Below are positions 17,003-24,408 of a stretch of 64,000 bases of DNA, piece after piece. The stretch is taken from contig NZ_CP117866.1 in the NCBI RefSeq assembly GCF_028736035.1, forward strand, positions 7,378,001 through 7,442,000, written 5' to 3'. The notes under the pieces are model-generated. The model was given only the letters and a program-made list of their open reading frames with translations. It was not told the DNA's origin and made no database searches. The translations under genes were made by a program, and so were the position numbers. This stretch comes from Streptomyces sp. T12 (lineage in GTDB: Bacteria; Actinomycetota; Actinomycetes; Streptomycetales; Streptomycetaceae). Each line of letters begins with the position of its first letter. Positions within the stretch are counted from its first letter, which is position 1.

Positions 17003-17392
17003 CGTAGGCCGGGCGGAGTGGGGTGACTACGGTCTGTTCAGCCAGGATTACGGATTGTAGGAAGCTACGGCTACTGGCGGGTTCGTCGCTCGGTGGTGAT
17101 CGCCTGCGGAGCGTGCGGGAGGGTGGCGCGGGTGTCGCCGAGGCGGCCCGATGATGGCTGCGGCGAGTGGTGGCATTCGGTGAATGGCAAGCTCAGTGGG
17201 CATATTCGCGGCGGGCCGTGCGGTGCCGATCTTGTTGTGGATTACGGGGGTGGGTACTGCTGGAATGCCGCGGCTGTCGGCTGTGCGGGCGGATATCGAA
17301 ATTGAGTGCGCCATGGCCGACGATGGATCGGCCGCCCGAAGGCAGGCCATAGGCGGCTCAATCCCGACGCTCCACCGCGCTCGCCGGTCGGC
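17003..17392. other. 390-bp region between HTH gene and ABC transporter
   Basis: Base composition is lower in GC than the neighbours. The only coding-like frame is the small Cys-rich one at 17093-17305. No strong hairpin was found; the ABC operon ends at 17393 without an obvious terminator. Confidence 0.5.
17093..17305 (+). CDS. Possible small cysteine-rich protein
   Basis: 70 codons from a GTG at 17093. The product has six cysteines including CGACG at 5-9, a Trp pair (EWW) and later GGPCGADL and YCWNAAAVGC, which could form a small metal or disulfide fold. Third-position GC is lower than in neighbouring genes and no ribosome binding site is clear, so it may be chance. Confidence 0.3.
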   Translation: MVIACGACGRVARVSPRRPDDGCGEWWHSVNGKLSGHIRGGPCGADLVVDYGGGYCWNAAAVGCAGGYRN

Positions 17393-18232
17393 TCACCCCT
17401 TGACCGCGCCACCCAGCGCAAATCCCCCACCCAATCGCCGAGCCACCAGCACATAAAGCAAAATCACCGGCGTCGAGTAAATGATCGAAAACGCCGCCAG
17501 CTGCCCGTACACCACGGTCCCCCGATTTCCGAAGAACTCATTGATGCTCACGGCAGCCGGCATCTGGTCCGGCGTGAGCAGCAGCATGAAGGGCACGAAG
17601 AAGTTGCCCCACATCATCACGAACGAGAACACCGTCACCACCGCCACCCCCGGCCCCATCAGCGGCAGCACGACCCGCACCAGCGACTGAAGCGCCGACG
17701 CGCCGTCCGTCCAGGCCGCCTCCTCCAGCTCCTTCGGCACCCCGTCCATGAAGTTCTTCATCAGCCAGATGGCGAAGGGCAGTTGGGAGGCGGCGAAGAA
17801 GAAGATCGTGCCCTGCATGGTGTCGATCAGGTTCACCTGCACGAACAGGGCGTACACCGGGACCATGATCGCCGTGATCGGCAGGCTCGTCGCGAACAGG
17901 ATCGTCAGCAGGAACGGGCGGTTGAAGCGCGACCGGAACCGCGACAGCGGGTAGGCGGCCAGCGCCGCGCACGCCACCGTCAGGGCCGTCCCGCCACCGC
18001 ACAGGAGCAGGCTGTTGAGCAGGGGCGTGAAGGTGATGTCCGGGGTAAGGACCGCGTCGAAGTTGTCGGGGGTCACGCCGTCGGGGAGCTTCACCTGGAG
18101 GTTCGCGTTCGTGTCCACGGAGGAGAGGATCACCCAGGCGAGCGGGAGCACGAAGGCCGCGGCCACTGCCAGGAGGCCGGCGTCGGCGGCCAGGCGGTGG
18201 GTGGTGCGTCGGGAGGAGAGAGTGCGGGGCAT
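17393..18232 (-). CDS. Sugar ABC transporter permease, MalG-like
   Basis: 279 residues with six transmembrane helices and the cytoplasmic EAA loop EAAWTDGASALQSLVRVVLP (about 185-205) that docks to the ATPase. It belongs to the CUT1 carbohydrate importers, second permease position. It starts at the ATG at 18232, five bases after the stop of the first permease gene. No ATPase gene is present in the operon, as is usual in Streptomyces, where MsiK powers several CUT1 systems. Confidence 0.93.
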   Translation of the reverse strand: MPRTLSSRRTTHRLAADAGLLAVAAAFVLPLAWVILSSVDTNANLQVKLPDGVTPDNFDAVLTPDITFTPLLNSLLLCGGGTALTVACAALAAYPLSRFRSRFNRPFLLTILFATSLPITAIMVPVYALFVQVNLIDTMQGTIFFFAASQLPFAIWLMKNFMDGVPKELEEAAWTDGASALQSLVRVVLPLMGPGVAVVTVFSFVMMWGNFFVPFMLLLTPDQMPAAVSINEFFGNRGTVVYGQLAAFSIIYSTPVILLYVLVARRLGGGFALGGAVKG

Positions 18233-18237
18233 GGGCG

Positions 18238-19113
18238 TCAGACCTCCGTTCGCAGCAGACGCAGGTAGAACACCGAGAACAGCGAGCCCACCACCAACAG
18301 CAGCAGGGCGACCGCCGTGCCGTAGCCGATCATGCTCTTCTGGAACGCCTCCTCGTACATGAAGAGCGGAAGCGTCTGGCTCTTGCCGCCCGGGCCGCCC
18401 CTCGTCATCACCCAGATCAGACCGAAGACGGACAGGGTCTGCAGGGTGATGAGCATGAGGTTCGTGCCGATGGAACGGCGGATCATCGGCAGCGTGATGT
18501 GCCACATACGGCGCCAGCCGCCCGCGCCGTCGACCTCGGCCGCCTCGGTGATCTCCTTGGGGATCTCGTTCAGGGCCGCCGAGTAGACCAGCATCGAGAA
18601 GGCCGTACCCCGCCAGACGTTCGCGAAGGACACCGCCAGGATCGGCAGGGTGAACAGCCAGTTCTGGGTGGGGAGTCGGAGCCAGTCCAGGATGGCGTTC
18701 AGGGTGCCTTCGCGCCGGAAGAAGGCGTAGAGGAGGAAGCCGGCGACGACCTCCGGCAGGACCCACGCCGTGATGACGACGGCGCCGGTGAGGGTGCGGA
18801 CGGGCTTCGAGGCGCGCTGCATCAGCATGGCCAGGCCCAGCCCCAGGGTGTTCTGCCCGAGCAGGGCGGAGATGACGGTGAAGACGAGGGTGAGCCAGAC
18901 CGCGTTGAGGAACGCCTCGTCACCGAACGCCGTACGGAAGTTGTCGAACCCGACGAACGAGTCCTCGGCCTGGCCGGTGAGCTGGAGGTCGGTGAAGGCG
19001 ATGTAGGCGCAGTAGGCGATGGGGCCGGCGAGGAAGAGGAGCAGGAGGACGACGGCGGGGGCGACCGGGAGGGCGCGGGTGAGGGATCGGCTGAGTGAGC
19101 GGGCCCGCGTCAT
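18238..19113 (-). CDS. Sugar ABC transporter permease, MalF-like
   Basis: 291 residues, six transmembrane helices, with FVGFDNFRTAF near the N-terminus and the EAA loop EAAEVDGAGGWRRMWHITLP (about 192-211). It is the first permease of a CUT1 importer, 25 bp after the binding-protein gene and 5 bp before the second permease gene. Substrate cannot be told from the permeases. Confidence 0.93.
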   Translation of the reverse strand: MTRARSLSRSLTRALPVAPAVVLLLLFLAGPIAYCAYIAFTDLQLTGQAEDSFVGFDNFRTAFGDEAFLNAVWLTLVFTVISALLGQNTLGLGLAMLMQRASKPVRTLTGAVVITAWVLPEVVAGFLLYAFFRREGTLNAILDWLRLPTQNWLFTLPILAVSFANVWRGTAFSMLVYSAALNEIPKEITEAAEVDGAGGWRRMWHITLPMIRRSIGTNLMLITLQTLSVFGLIWVMTRGGPGGKSQTLPLFMYEEAFQKSMIGYGTAVALLLLVVGSLFSVFYLRLLRTEV

Positions 19114-19138
19114 ACGCGGGAGCCCGTCTCGGCAGCGC

Positions 19139-20536
19139 TCATTTCTCGATCACCTGGTCGTCCGCCGCCGCCCTCAGCTCCTCGTCGTAGCCCTTCGCCG
19201 CGTCCTCGACCGACATGTCGCCCGTCGTCACGCCCTCCATCGCCTCCTGGACGGCGGTGGAGACCTTCGGGTACGCCGGATAGGCGGGGCGGTAGTGGGT
19301 GCTCGCGACGAGGTCCGTGAAGAACTTGATGCCGGGTTGGGCGTTGACGTACGACGGGTCCTTCGCCACGTCGTTGCGTACCGCGATGCCGGAGTTGGCG
19401 ACGTACCACTTCTGGGCGTTCGTCTTCGTCTGCATCGTCTTGATGAACTCGAAGGCGAGGTCGGGGTTGCCCGCCTTCGCCGGGATCGACCAGGTCCATC
19501 CGCCGGACATGCTCACCTTGCCGGGGGCCTGGCCGTTCTGGGTCGGCATGGCGGCGAGGCCGAGCTCGTCGGACCACTCGGGCCACTCGTGGCCGCTGCC
19601 GGGGAGCCAGTCCTGCGGGAGCCATGAGCCGTCGAGGGCGATGGCGAGCTTGCCCTGGGGGAGCCACTCACCGCGGACGCGGGTCATGACGTTGGGGTCG
19701 AGGGCGTCGGACACGTCCGGGCCGAGTTTCTCCTCGTAGACGGTCTCGACGAAGGTGAGGGCGTCCTTGAAGCCCTGGCTGCCGGCGACCCATTTCTTGG
19801 CGGACTTGTCGTACAGGGGGTCTGTGTTGCCGTCATTCGTGGTGCCGTAGAGCAGCATTTCGAACGTCTGCATGGTGGCGGCCTCGCCGACGGGCTTGCC
19901 CGTGTAGACGTTCAGGGGGATGACGTCGGGGGCTTTTTGCTTGATGGTGCGGGCGGCGTCCAGGACGTCGTTCCAGGTCTTCGGCTGCCAGTCGGCAGGC
20001 AGGCCGGCCTTCTTGAAGATGTCCTTGCTGAACCACAGGCCCCGGGTGTCGGTGCCGTCCGGGATGCCGTACGTCTTGCCGTCCTCGCCCTTGGCGGCTT
20101 CCTTGGCCGTGTCGATGAACTGTTTCCAGTCCCGCCACTTGGCGAGGTAGGGGTCCAGGGGCTTCAAGTACCCGCTGGTGATGTCCGAGTTGATGAGGAA
20201 GGTGTCCTCGTAGACCAGGTCGGGGGCGGTCTTGGGGGAGCGGAGCATCTGCTGGAGCTTGGTGTAGTACTCCGAGTCCGGGGCCTTGATGGGGACGAAC
20301 TCGACCTTCTTGCCGGGGTTCGCCTTCTCGAACTGCTTCTTGATGTCCGCGAGGTAGGTGTCCATCACCTTGATGGAGTTGTCCGTGGACTGTTTGAAGG
20401 AGACCTTGATGGTGTCGGGGTCACTGCCGGAGCCGCTGCCGCAGGCGGTGAGGGTGGCTGCGGCGGCGAGGGAGAGGGCGAGGAGTGTGGGGAGGGCAGG
20501 GCGAGCGGGGCGGGCGGCGGTGGGGCGCACGGGCAT
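19139..20536 (-). CDS. Extracellular sugar-binding lipoprotein of ABC transporter
   Basis: About 465 residues. A lipoprotein signal ends in the lipobox LTAC, followed by GSGSGSD; the mature part is a family 1 solute-binding protein (VSFKQSTDNSIKVMDTYLAD ... EDTFLINSDITSGYLKPLD). The ATG at 20536 lies only two bases after AGGAGG, whereas the in-frame GTG at 20530 has the usual eight-base spacing, so the GTG may be the true start. Heads the operon with both permeases. A DasR-like sequence 60 bp upstream hints at N-acetylglucosamine-linked control, but the ligand is unproven. Confidence 0.92.
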   Translation of the reverse strand: MPVRPTAARPARPALPTLLALSLAAAATLTACGSGSGSDPDTIKVSFKQSTDNSIKVMDTYLADIKKQFEKANPGKKVEFVPIKAPDSEYYTKLQQMLRSPKTAPDLVYEDTFLINSDITSGYLKPLDPYLAKWRDWKQFIDTAKEAAKGEDGKTYGIPDGTDTRGLWFSKDIFKKAGLPADWQPKTWNDVLDAARTIKQKAPDVIPLNVYTGKPVGEAATMQTFEMLLYGTTNDGNTDPLYDKSAKKWVAGSQGFKDALTFVETVYEEKLGPDVSDALDPNVMTRVRGEWLPQGKLAIALDGSWLPQDWLPGSGHEWPEWSDELGLAAMPTQNGQAPGKVSMSGGWTWSIPAKAGNPDLAFEFIKTMQTKTNAQKWYVANSGIAVRNDVAKDPSYVNAQPGIKFFTDLVASTHYRPAYPAYPKVSTAVQEAMEGVTTGDMSVEDAAKGYDEELRAAADDQVIEK

Positions 20537-20596
20537 GACCTCCTGCGGGCGCACTTCGTTGTGGCGCGGGGATGGCTGCCCGGTGAACGTAGGTCG

Positions 20597-20612
20597 AGTG
20601 GTCTAGTCAGGT
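20597..20612. promoter_or_regulatory. DasR-like (dre) site upstream of the sugar ABC operon
   Basis: AGTGGTCTAGTCAGGT matches the known DasR consensus A(C/G)TGGTCTAGACCA(C/G)T at 13 of 16 positions, with a perfect left half and a degenerate right half. It sits about 60 bp upstream of the binding-protein start, a usual operator position. Other GntR regulators could use a similar site. Confidence 0.45.
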
Positions 20613-20798
20613 CAATGAGTGTGCGGCGGATTGGGCGGTGGTGGTTGCGGTGGCGATGTAGGCGTTGCCGTGGGGATCGGTGCCTATGCGGAAGCAGTTG
20701 GTGCCCTCTCCGCAGAACGGTTCTGCCGCGCAAGCCCTCGCGCTCGCCCCGCCCGCCTCATCCACGCCCTGGCAGACGACCTCTGGGAGAGCCGCCAT
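20607..20798 (-). CDS. Possible small protein, weakly DUF397-like
   Basis: 63 codons. The second half (CGEGTNCFRIGTDPHGNAYI) has strong GC bias at third positions and vaguely resembles the GxxxNCxxIA...P core of DUF397 proteins, but the N-terminal W-x-K-S-S motif is missing. No ribosome binding site is evident, and its 3' end overlaps the DasR-like site. It may be a decayed gene. Confidence 0.25.
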   Translation of the reverse strand: MAALPEVVCQGVDEAGGASARACAAEPFCGEGTNCFRIGTDPHGNAYIATATTTAQSAAHSLT

Positions 20799-20891
20799 GT
20801 GGGATTCCGCGTCGCTGAACTCCGGGCCGCGGGCGTGGCTGGAGTGCGGTCTTGTGAGGGGGCGGGGGTATGCGGGGGTGGGATGACGGGG

Positions 20892-22886
20892 CTATGCAAG
20901 GGCCTCGGCGGCTGCGCGGGCTTGGGCGGCTTCAGTGGGGGCGTTGGCTCGGGTGTAGGCGTCGGCGGACTGGAGGTAGGCGGTGCGGGCCTCGGCGGGG
21001 CGGCGGGCGGCCTCGTGAGCGAAGGCCAGGTTGCTGAGGGTCCGCCCCTCGCCGTACCAGTCCTCGAACTCCCGGCGGAGTTCCAGGGACTTGCCGTAGG
21101 CCTCGATCGCCTCCTCTATCCGGCCTGCCTGCCGCAGGGCGAGGCCGAAGTTGTTCCACGCCCTGGCCTCGCGGTGGCGGTCTCCGGCGGCTTGGTACAG
21201 GTCGCGGGCGCGGGTGTGGGCGTCGATCGCCTCCTCCGCCCGGCCTACCGCCCGCAAGGCACTGCCGAGGTTGCCCCACGCGTTGGCCTCGCGGTGGCTG
21301 TCTCCGGCGGCCTGGAACAGGTCGCGGACCCGGCGGAGGGCGCTGATTGCCTCCCTCGCCCGGCCCGCCCTCCGCAGGGCGAGGCCGAGGTTGCCCCACG
21401 CCATGGCCTCGCGGTGGCTGTCTCCGGCGGCCTGGAAGAAGTCGCGGGCGCGGGTATGGGCGTCGATCGCCTCCTCCGCCCGGCCTGCCTGCCGCAGGGC
21501 GAGGCCGAGGCTGTTCCATGCGATGGCCTCGTCCAGACGGTCCCCGGACCGGTGGGCGGCCTCCCGCGCGGCTTCCGCGACGGTGATCCAGTCGTCAAAA
21601 TGCCGCCGCCAGTCCAGGTACTCCCCCAGACATGCGGCCAGCTGCACCGCCGCGCCCGCGAACCGCTCCTCCCGTGCCCACCCCACCGCCGCCACCAGAC
21701 CCGCCCGCTCCCCGTCCAGCCACGCCAGCGCCTGCGCCCGGGCCGCGAACCGTTCGGGCTCCGGCATACCCGGCAGCCATCGCAGCCGGTCATCAGCCGC
21801 ATGCGCCCACCGGCAGTAGTACTCCAACACCCGTTTCCGTGCCGCCTCCCCCTCCTCCCGCAGGCCGGCGTCCGCCGCCACCAGCCCAGCACCGAACGCT
21901 CGCACCAAGTCGTGCACCCGCCACCGCGTGGCAGGTACCGAACCGTCGACGCACCGGACCGGTGTGACCAGATGCGTGGCGGCGAGCTCTTCCAGGAGGG
22001 ACAGCAGGACCTCCGTGCCGAGGTCGGCCAATGCGGCGATGGCTTCCGTGCTGGTTTCCGCGCCGGGGCCGAGGCAGAGCAGGCGCAGCAGCCGGGCCTG
22101 GTCTGGCGGCAGGCGGCGATACGACGTCTCCAGCACAGGGCGTAGAACGAGCGAGCGGCCGTACAGGTCCGTGCCGGGACTGCCCTCATCGAGTACAGCG
22201 GTGGCATCACCCGTCTTCCTGATCTCGGTCACCAGCGAAGCGATGTCCCGCAGTCGGCGCCGACGGAGCAACGCGGCGCCGATCTGGAGAGCAAGGGGCA
22301 AGTGACCACAGAGGGCGGTGAGTTCGCGCAAGGCGTCAGGCTCGCGTTCCGCCCGGTCGTCCCGCTCGTCGGCGCTGTGCAGGGCGCGAGCCACAAGGGC
22401 GACGGACTCCTCCGGATCAAGCGTCTCCAGGTCGATGAGCCGCACGGGAAGCGAATCCGGCCGGTCCCGAGAGGTGATCAGCACCCGGTGCCGATCAGTG
22501 TCCGGCAGCAGCTCGAGGAGCTGAGCCGGATCCGACGCGTTGTCCAGGATCAGCAGCATCCGGTCGCGCCGCTCCAGTAGCGCGCGATACGCGTCGTACT
22601 GCCGCGCAGCAGTCGGTGGCAGATCCGGTCCCCGCGCACCCAGCGCGTCCAACAGCGCCAGCACCGCCTGATCCGCGGTCACCGGATTGTCGTCGTACCC
22701 CCGCAGGTCCACGAAGAGCGTCCCGCCCGGGAACCACCCCTGCGTTCGGGCCCGGTGTGCTGCCTCCACCGCCAGCGCGGTCTTGCCGATGCCGCCCATG
22801 CCGGTGACGGCGAAGATGAGAAGCGGGAGGGCGGCCGTGTCGTCCTCGCCGGGTGCGAGGTGCGGGAGCAGACGGTCCAGTTCCAC
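20892..22886 (-). CDS. NB-ARC-TPR STAND ATPase (frame-split from a longer leader)
   Basis: 664 residues from the GTG at 22886. Walker A GMGGIGKT (29-36), Walker B RMLLILDNA (109-117), sensor LITSRDR, an MHD-like VHDLVRAFG, then a helical region and TPRs at about 445-660 in exact 40-residue repeats. This is an AfsR-like STAND protein without a SARP DNA-binding domain. The conserved N-terminal GFTGR motif, which begins the NB-ARC region in the paralogue at 24405, is encoded in the same frame upstream (22904-22890), but no start codon precedes it. The sequence therefore probably lost its true N-terminus by frameshift, or the upstream phosphorylase is the missing leader. Part of an accessory conflict-type cassette. 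Confidence 0.85.
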   Translation of the reverse strand: MELDRLLPHLAPGEDDTAALPLLIFAVTGMGGIGKTALAVEAAHRARTQGWFPGGTLFVDLRGYDDNPVTADQAVLALLDALGARGPDLPPTAARQYDAYRALLERRDRMLLILDNASDPAQLLELLPDTDRHRVLITSRDRPDSLPVRLIDLETLDPEESVALVARALHSADERDDRAEREPDALRELTALCGHLPLALQIGAALLRRRRLRDIASLVTEIRKTGDATAVLDEGSPGTDLYGRSLVLRPVLETSYRRLPPDQARLLRLLCLGPGAETSTEAIAALADLGTEVLLSLLEELAATHLVTPVRCVDGSVPATRWRVHDLVRAFGAGLVAADAGLREEGEAARKRVLEYYCRWAHAADDRLRWLPGMPEPERFAARAQALAWLDGERAGLVAAVGWAREERFAGAAVQLAACLGEYLDWRRHFDDWITVAEAAREAAHRSGDRLDEAIAWNSLGLALRQAGRAEEAIDAHTRARDFFQAAGDSHREAMAWGNLGLALRRAGRAREAISALRRVRDLFQAAGDSHREANAWGNLGSALRAVGRAEEAIDAHTRARDLYQAAGDRHREARAWNNFGLALRQAGRIEEAIEAYGKSLELRREFEDWYGEGRTLSNLAFAHEAARRPAEARTAYLQSADAYTRANAPTEAAQARAAAEALA
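21121..21540. repeat. 120-bp tandem repeats coding TPR units
   Basis: Three and a half near-identical units of exactly 120 bp begin at 21121, 21241, 21361 and 21481. Each begins CGGCC, contains CCTCGCGGTGGC and ends at CGCCTCC..CGCC. They encode 40-residue TPRs of the NB-ARC protein. The high DNA similarity points to recent duplication or gene conversion. Confidence 0.85.
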
Positions 22887-22962
22887 CGACCGGCCGGTGA
22901 AGCCCCAGGGGCGGGGCGGCAGGGTTGCGCTGGCGCGGGGGACCGGGCCGTGGGTGGTCCCC

Positions 22963-23826
22963 CTACCGTCGCCTGTCGGTCTTGCCGGTGACGGGGCCGT
23001 AGAACGTACCGCCCCGGAGGTCGACGTGGTCCCCGCCGTACGTGGCTCCCTCGTCCCGGCGGTGATGGGGTCCCTCCTTGGAGTCGGAGGAGCCCTTGCG
23101 GGGCCGGTGTTTGTGCAGCACTGCCACCGTCACCGAGGCCGCCTGCCGGGCGGCGAGTTCCTGCGAACCCGAGGCGTCGGCCGCGCGCTTGTCCGCGTCG
23201 GCCCGGTCGCTGATGCCCCGGATCACCAGAGCGTTCAACTGGCCGTTCAGATGGGCCGCGTGGGCTGCCCCGGAGCCCTCCATCTCGATCGCGCCGGCGT
23301 CGTTGTAGCTCCTGCGAAGGTGCTGGGCGATCTCGGACTCGGCGTCCGCCAGAACCACGTCCCCCGTGGCGATCGGCATGAAGTGCGCCCGTACGTCGGG
23401 CATGTCCCGTACGGCGGAACGCGCCGCCTGTTCGAGCGCGTGCGAGCCCGGCAGGGCCTTCGGCCGGACCAGGAAACCCTCGGGTGTCTGCTTGCCGCCG
23501 TGGATCTCGTACACCTGCGTGCCCACGACGACGTCGCCGATCCCGACGTCGTCCTTCAGGCTGCCGGCGACACCGACGAAGAGCACGGCCTCGGGATGCA
23601 GCCAGTTGATGAGCTGCGTGGTGAGAGCGGCGGCCCGCTCGGCGCCCATGCCCAGCTCGGCGAGGGCAACATGCCAGGCTGTGTCGGGTAGTTGGCCCTC
23701 TTCGACCCGGGTCCCGTCAGGGTGCACGAGCTCCTGCCGATTCTCGACGTACGCGCGGATGGCGGCGTATTCGAGGGGGAGCGCGGTCAGGACGAGAACA
23801 GTGGGCTGAGTCTCAGGCACACTCAT
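22963..23826 (-). CDS. Nucleoside phosphorylase-like (PNP/MTAN-fold) protein with NB-ARC leader motif
   Basis: 287 residues. Residues about 8-245 form a PNP_UDP-type nucleoside phosphorylase/hydrolase domain: VLFVGVAGSLKDDVGIGDVV (glycine-rich phosphate/base loop), AIEMEGSGAA (the ME pair that binds ribose in MTAN) and RGISDRAD (catalytic aspartate). The last 25 residues carry GGDHVDLRGGTFYGPVTGK, nearly the same as the N-terminus of the NB-ARC protein at 24405 (residues 10-27). Such fused phosphorylase domains are known in STAND-type conflict proteins. The stop at 22963 is followed in another frame by GFTGR and the NB-ARC gene, so the two were probably one protein. Its ATG is only 27 bp from a divergent gene and has no ribosome binding site, so the mRNA may be leaderless. 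Confidence 0.85.
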   Translation of the reverse strand: MSVPETQPTVLVLTALPLEYAAIRAYVENRQELVHPDGTRVEEGQLPDTAWHVALAELGMGAERAAALTTQLINWLHPEAVLFVGVAGSLKDDVGIGDVVVGTQVYEIHGGKQTPEGFLVRPKALPGSHALEQAARSAVRDMPDVRAHFMPIATGDVVLADAESEIAQHLRRSYNDAGAIEMEGSGAAHAAHLNGQLNALVIRGISDRADADKRAADASGSQELAARQAASVTVAVLHKHRPRKGSSDSKEGPHHRRDEGATYGGDHVDLRGGTFYGPVTGKTDRRR

Positions 23827-23853
23827 AACGTACAGCCGGGGGAAGGGAATCGA

Positions 23854-24408
23854 GTGCCGGAACGGGACGTCACCGTCGGGCAGTTGCTGCTCGCCGAGTA
23901 CCAGAGTGTGAAGGACGAGCAGAAGGCGAGGATCGGGTTCCGGGACAACCTGCTCTACGTGACGCTCGGCGTGGTCGCCGCGGTCGTCGCGGCCGCGGCG
24001 CAGGCCAAGCAGGCCTCCATGCTGCTGGCGTTGCCGCCGGTGTGTGTCGTACTCGGGTGGACCTACCTCGTCAACGACGTGAAGATCTCGGCCATCGGGG
24101 CCTACGTGCGGGAGGACTTGGGGCCTCGGCTCGCCGGACTCGCCGATACCGAGGGCGCCGCCTTCCGGTGGGAGAGCTTTCAGCGCGGGGACGCGCGGCG
24201 GGTGTCGCGGAAGGTCGTGCAGCTTGTGGTCGACCTGCTGGCGTTCTGTGTCGTGCCGCTGAGTGCGCTCGCCGTGTACTGGGCCGCCGGAGCGGTCACG
24301 GCGGGGCTGCTGGTCGTCTCCGTGGTCGAGGCGCTGGCGGTGGTGGGGCTGGGGGTGTACGTGGTGCTCTACGCCGTGCCGTTCGGCGCGGGGGATGATG
24401 TGGCATGA
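23854..24408 (+). CDS. Multi-pass membrane protein of the NB-ARC cassette
   Basis: 184 residues from a GTG at 23854 after GGGGGAAGGGAA. A conserved cytoplasmic N-terminus (VTVGQLLLAEYQSVKDEQKA) precedes two hydrophobic helices at about 35-70, a soluble middle, and two more helices at about 128-180. The layout recalls small membrane effectors coupled to STAND ATPases (SLATT-like), but four helices and no recognised motif leave the family open. It overlaps the downstream NB-ARC gene by ATGA and is divergent from the phosphorylase gene, so it is an integral part of the cassette. Confidence 0.75.
   Translation: MPERDVTVGQLLLAEYQSVKDEQKARIGFRDNLLYVTLGVVAAVVAAAAQAKQASMLLALPPVCVVLGWTYLVNDVKISAIGAYVREDLGPRLAGLADTEGAAFRWESFQRGDARRVSRKVVQLVVDLLAFCVVPLSALAVYWAAGAVTAGLLVVSVVEALAVVGLGVYVVLYAVPFGAGDDVA

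Larger units (their letters stand above)
20537..20891. other. 355-bp region between ABC operon and NB-ARC gene
   Basis: Holds the promoter side of the ABC operon with a DasR-like site at 20597-20612, and a small open frame on the minus strand (20607-20798). The part at 20800-20891 is downstream of the NB-ARC gene and contains no clear terminator. Confidence 0.5.
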
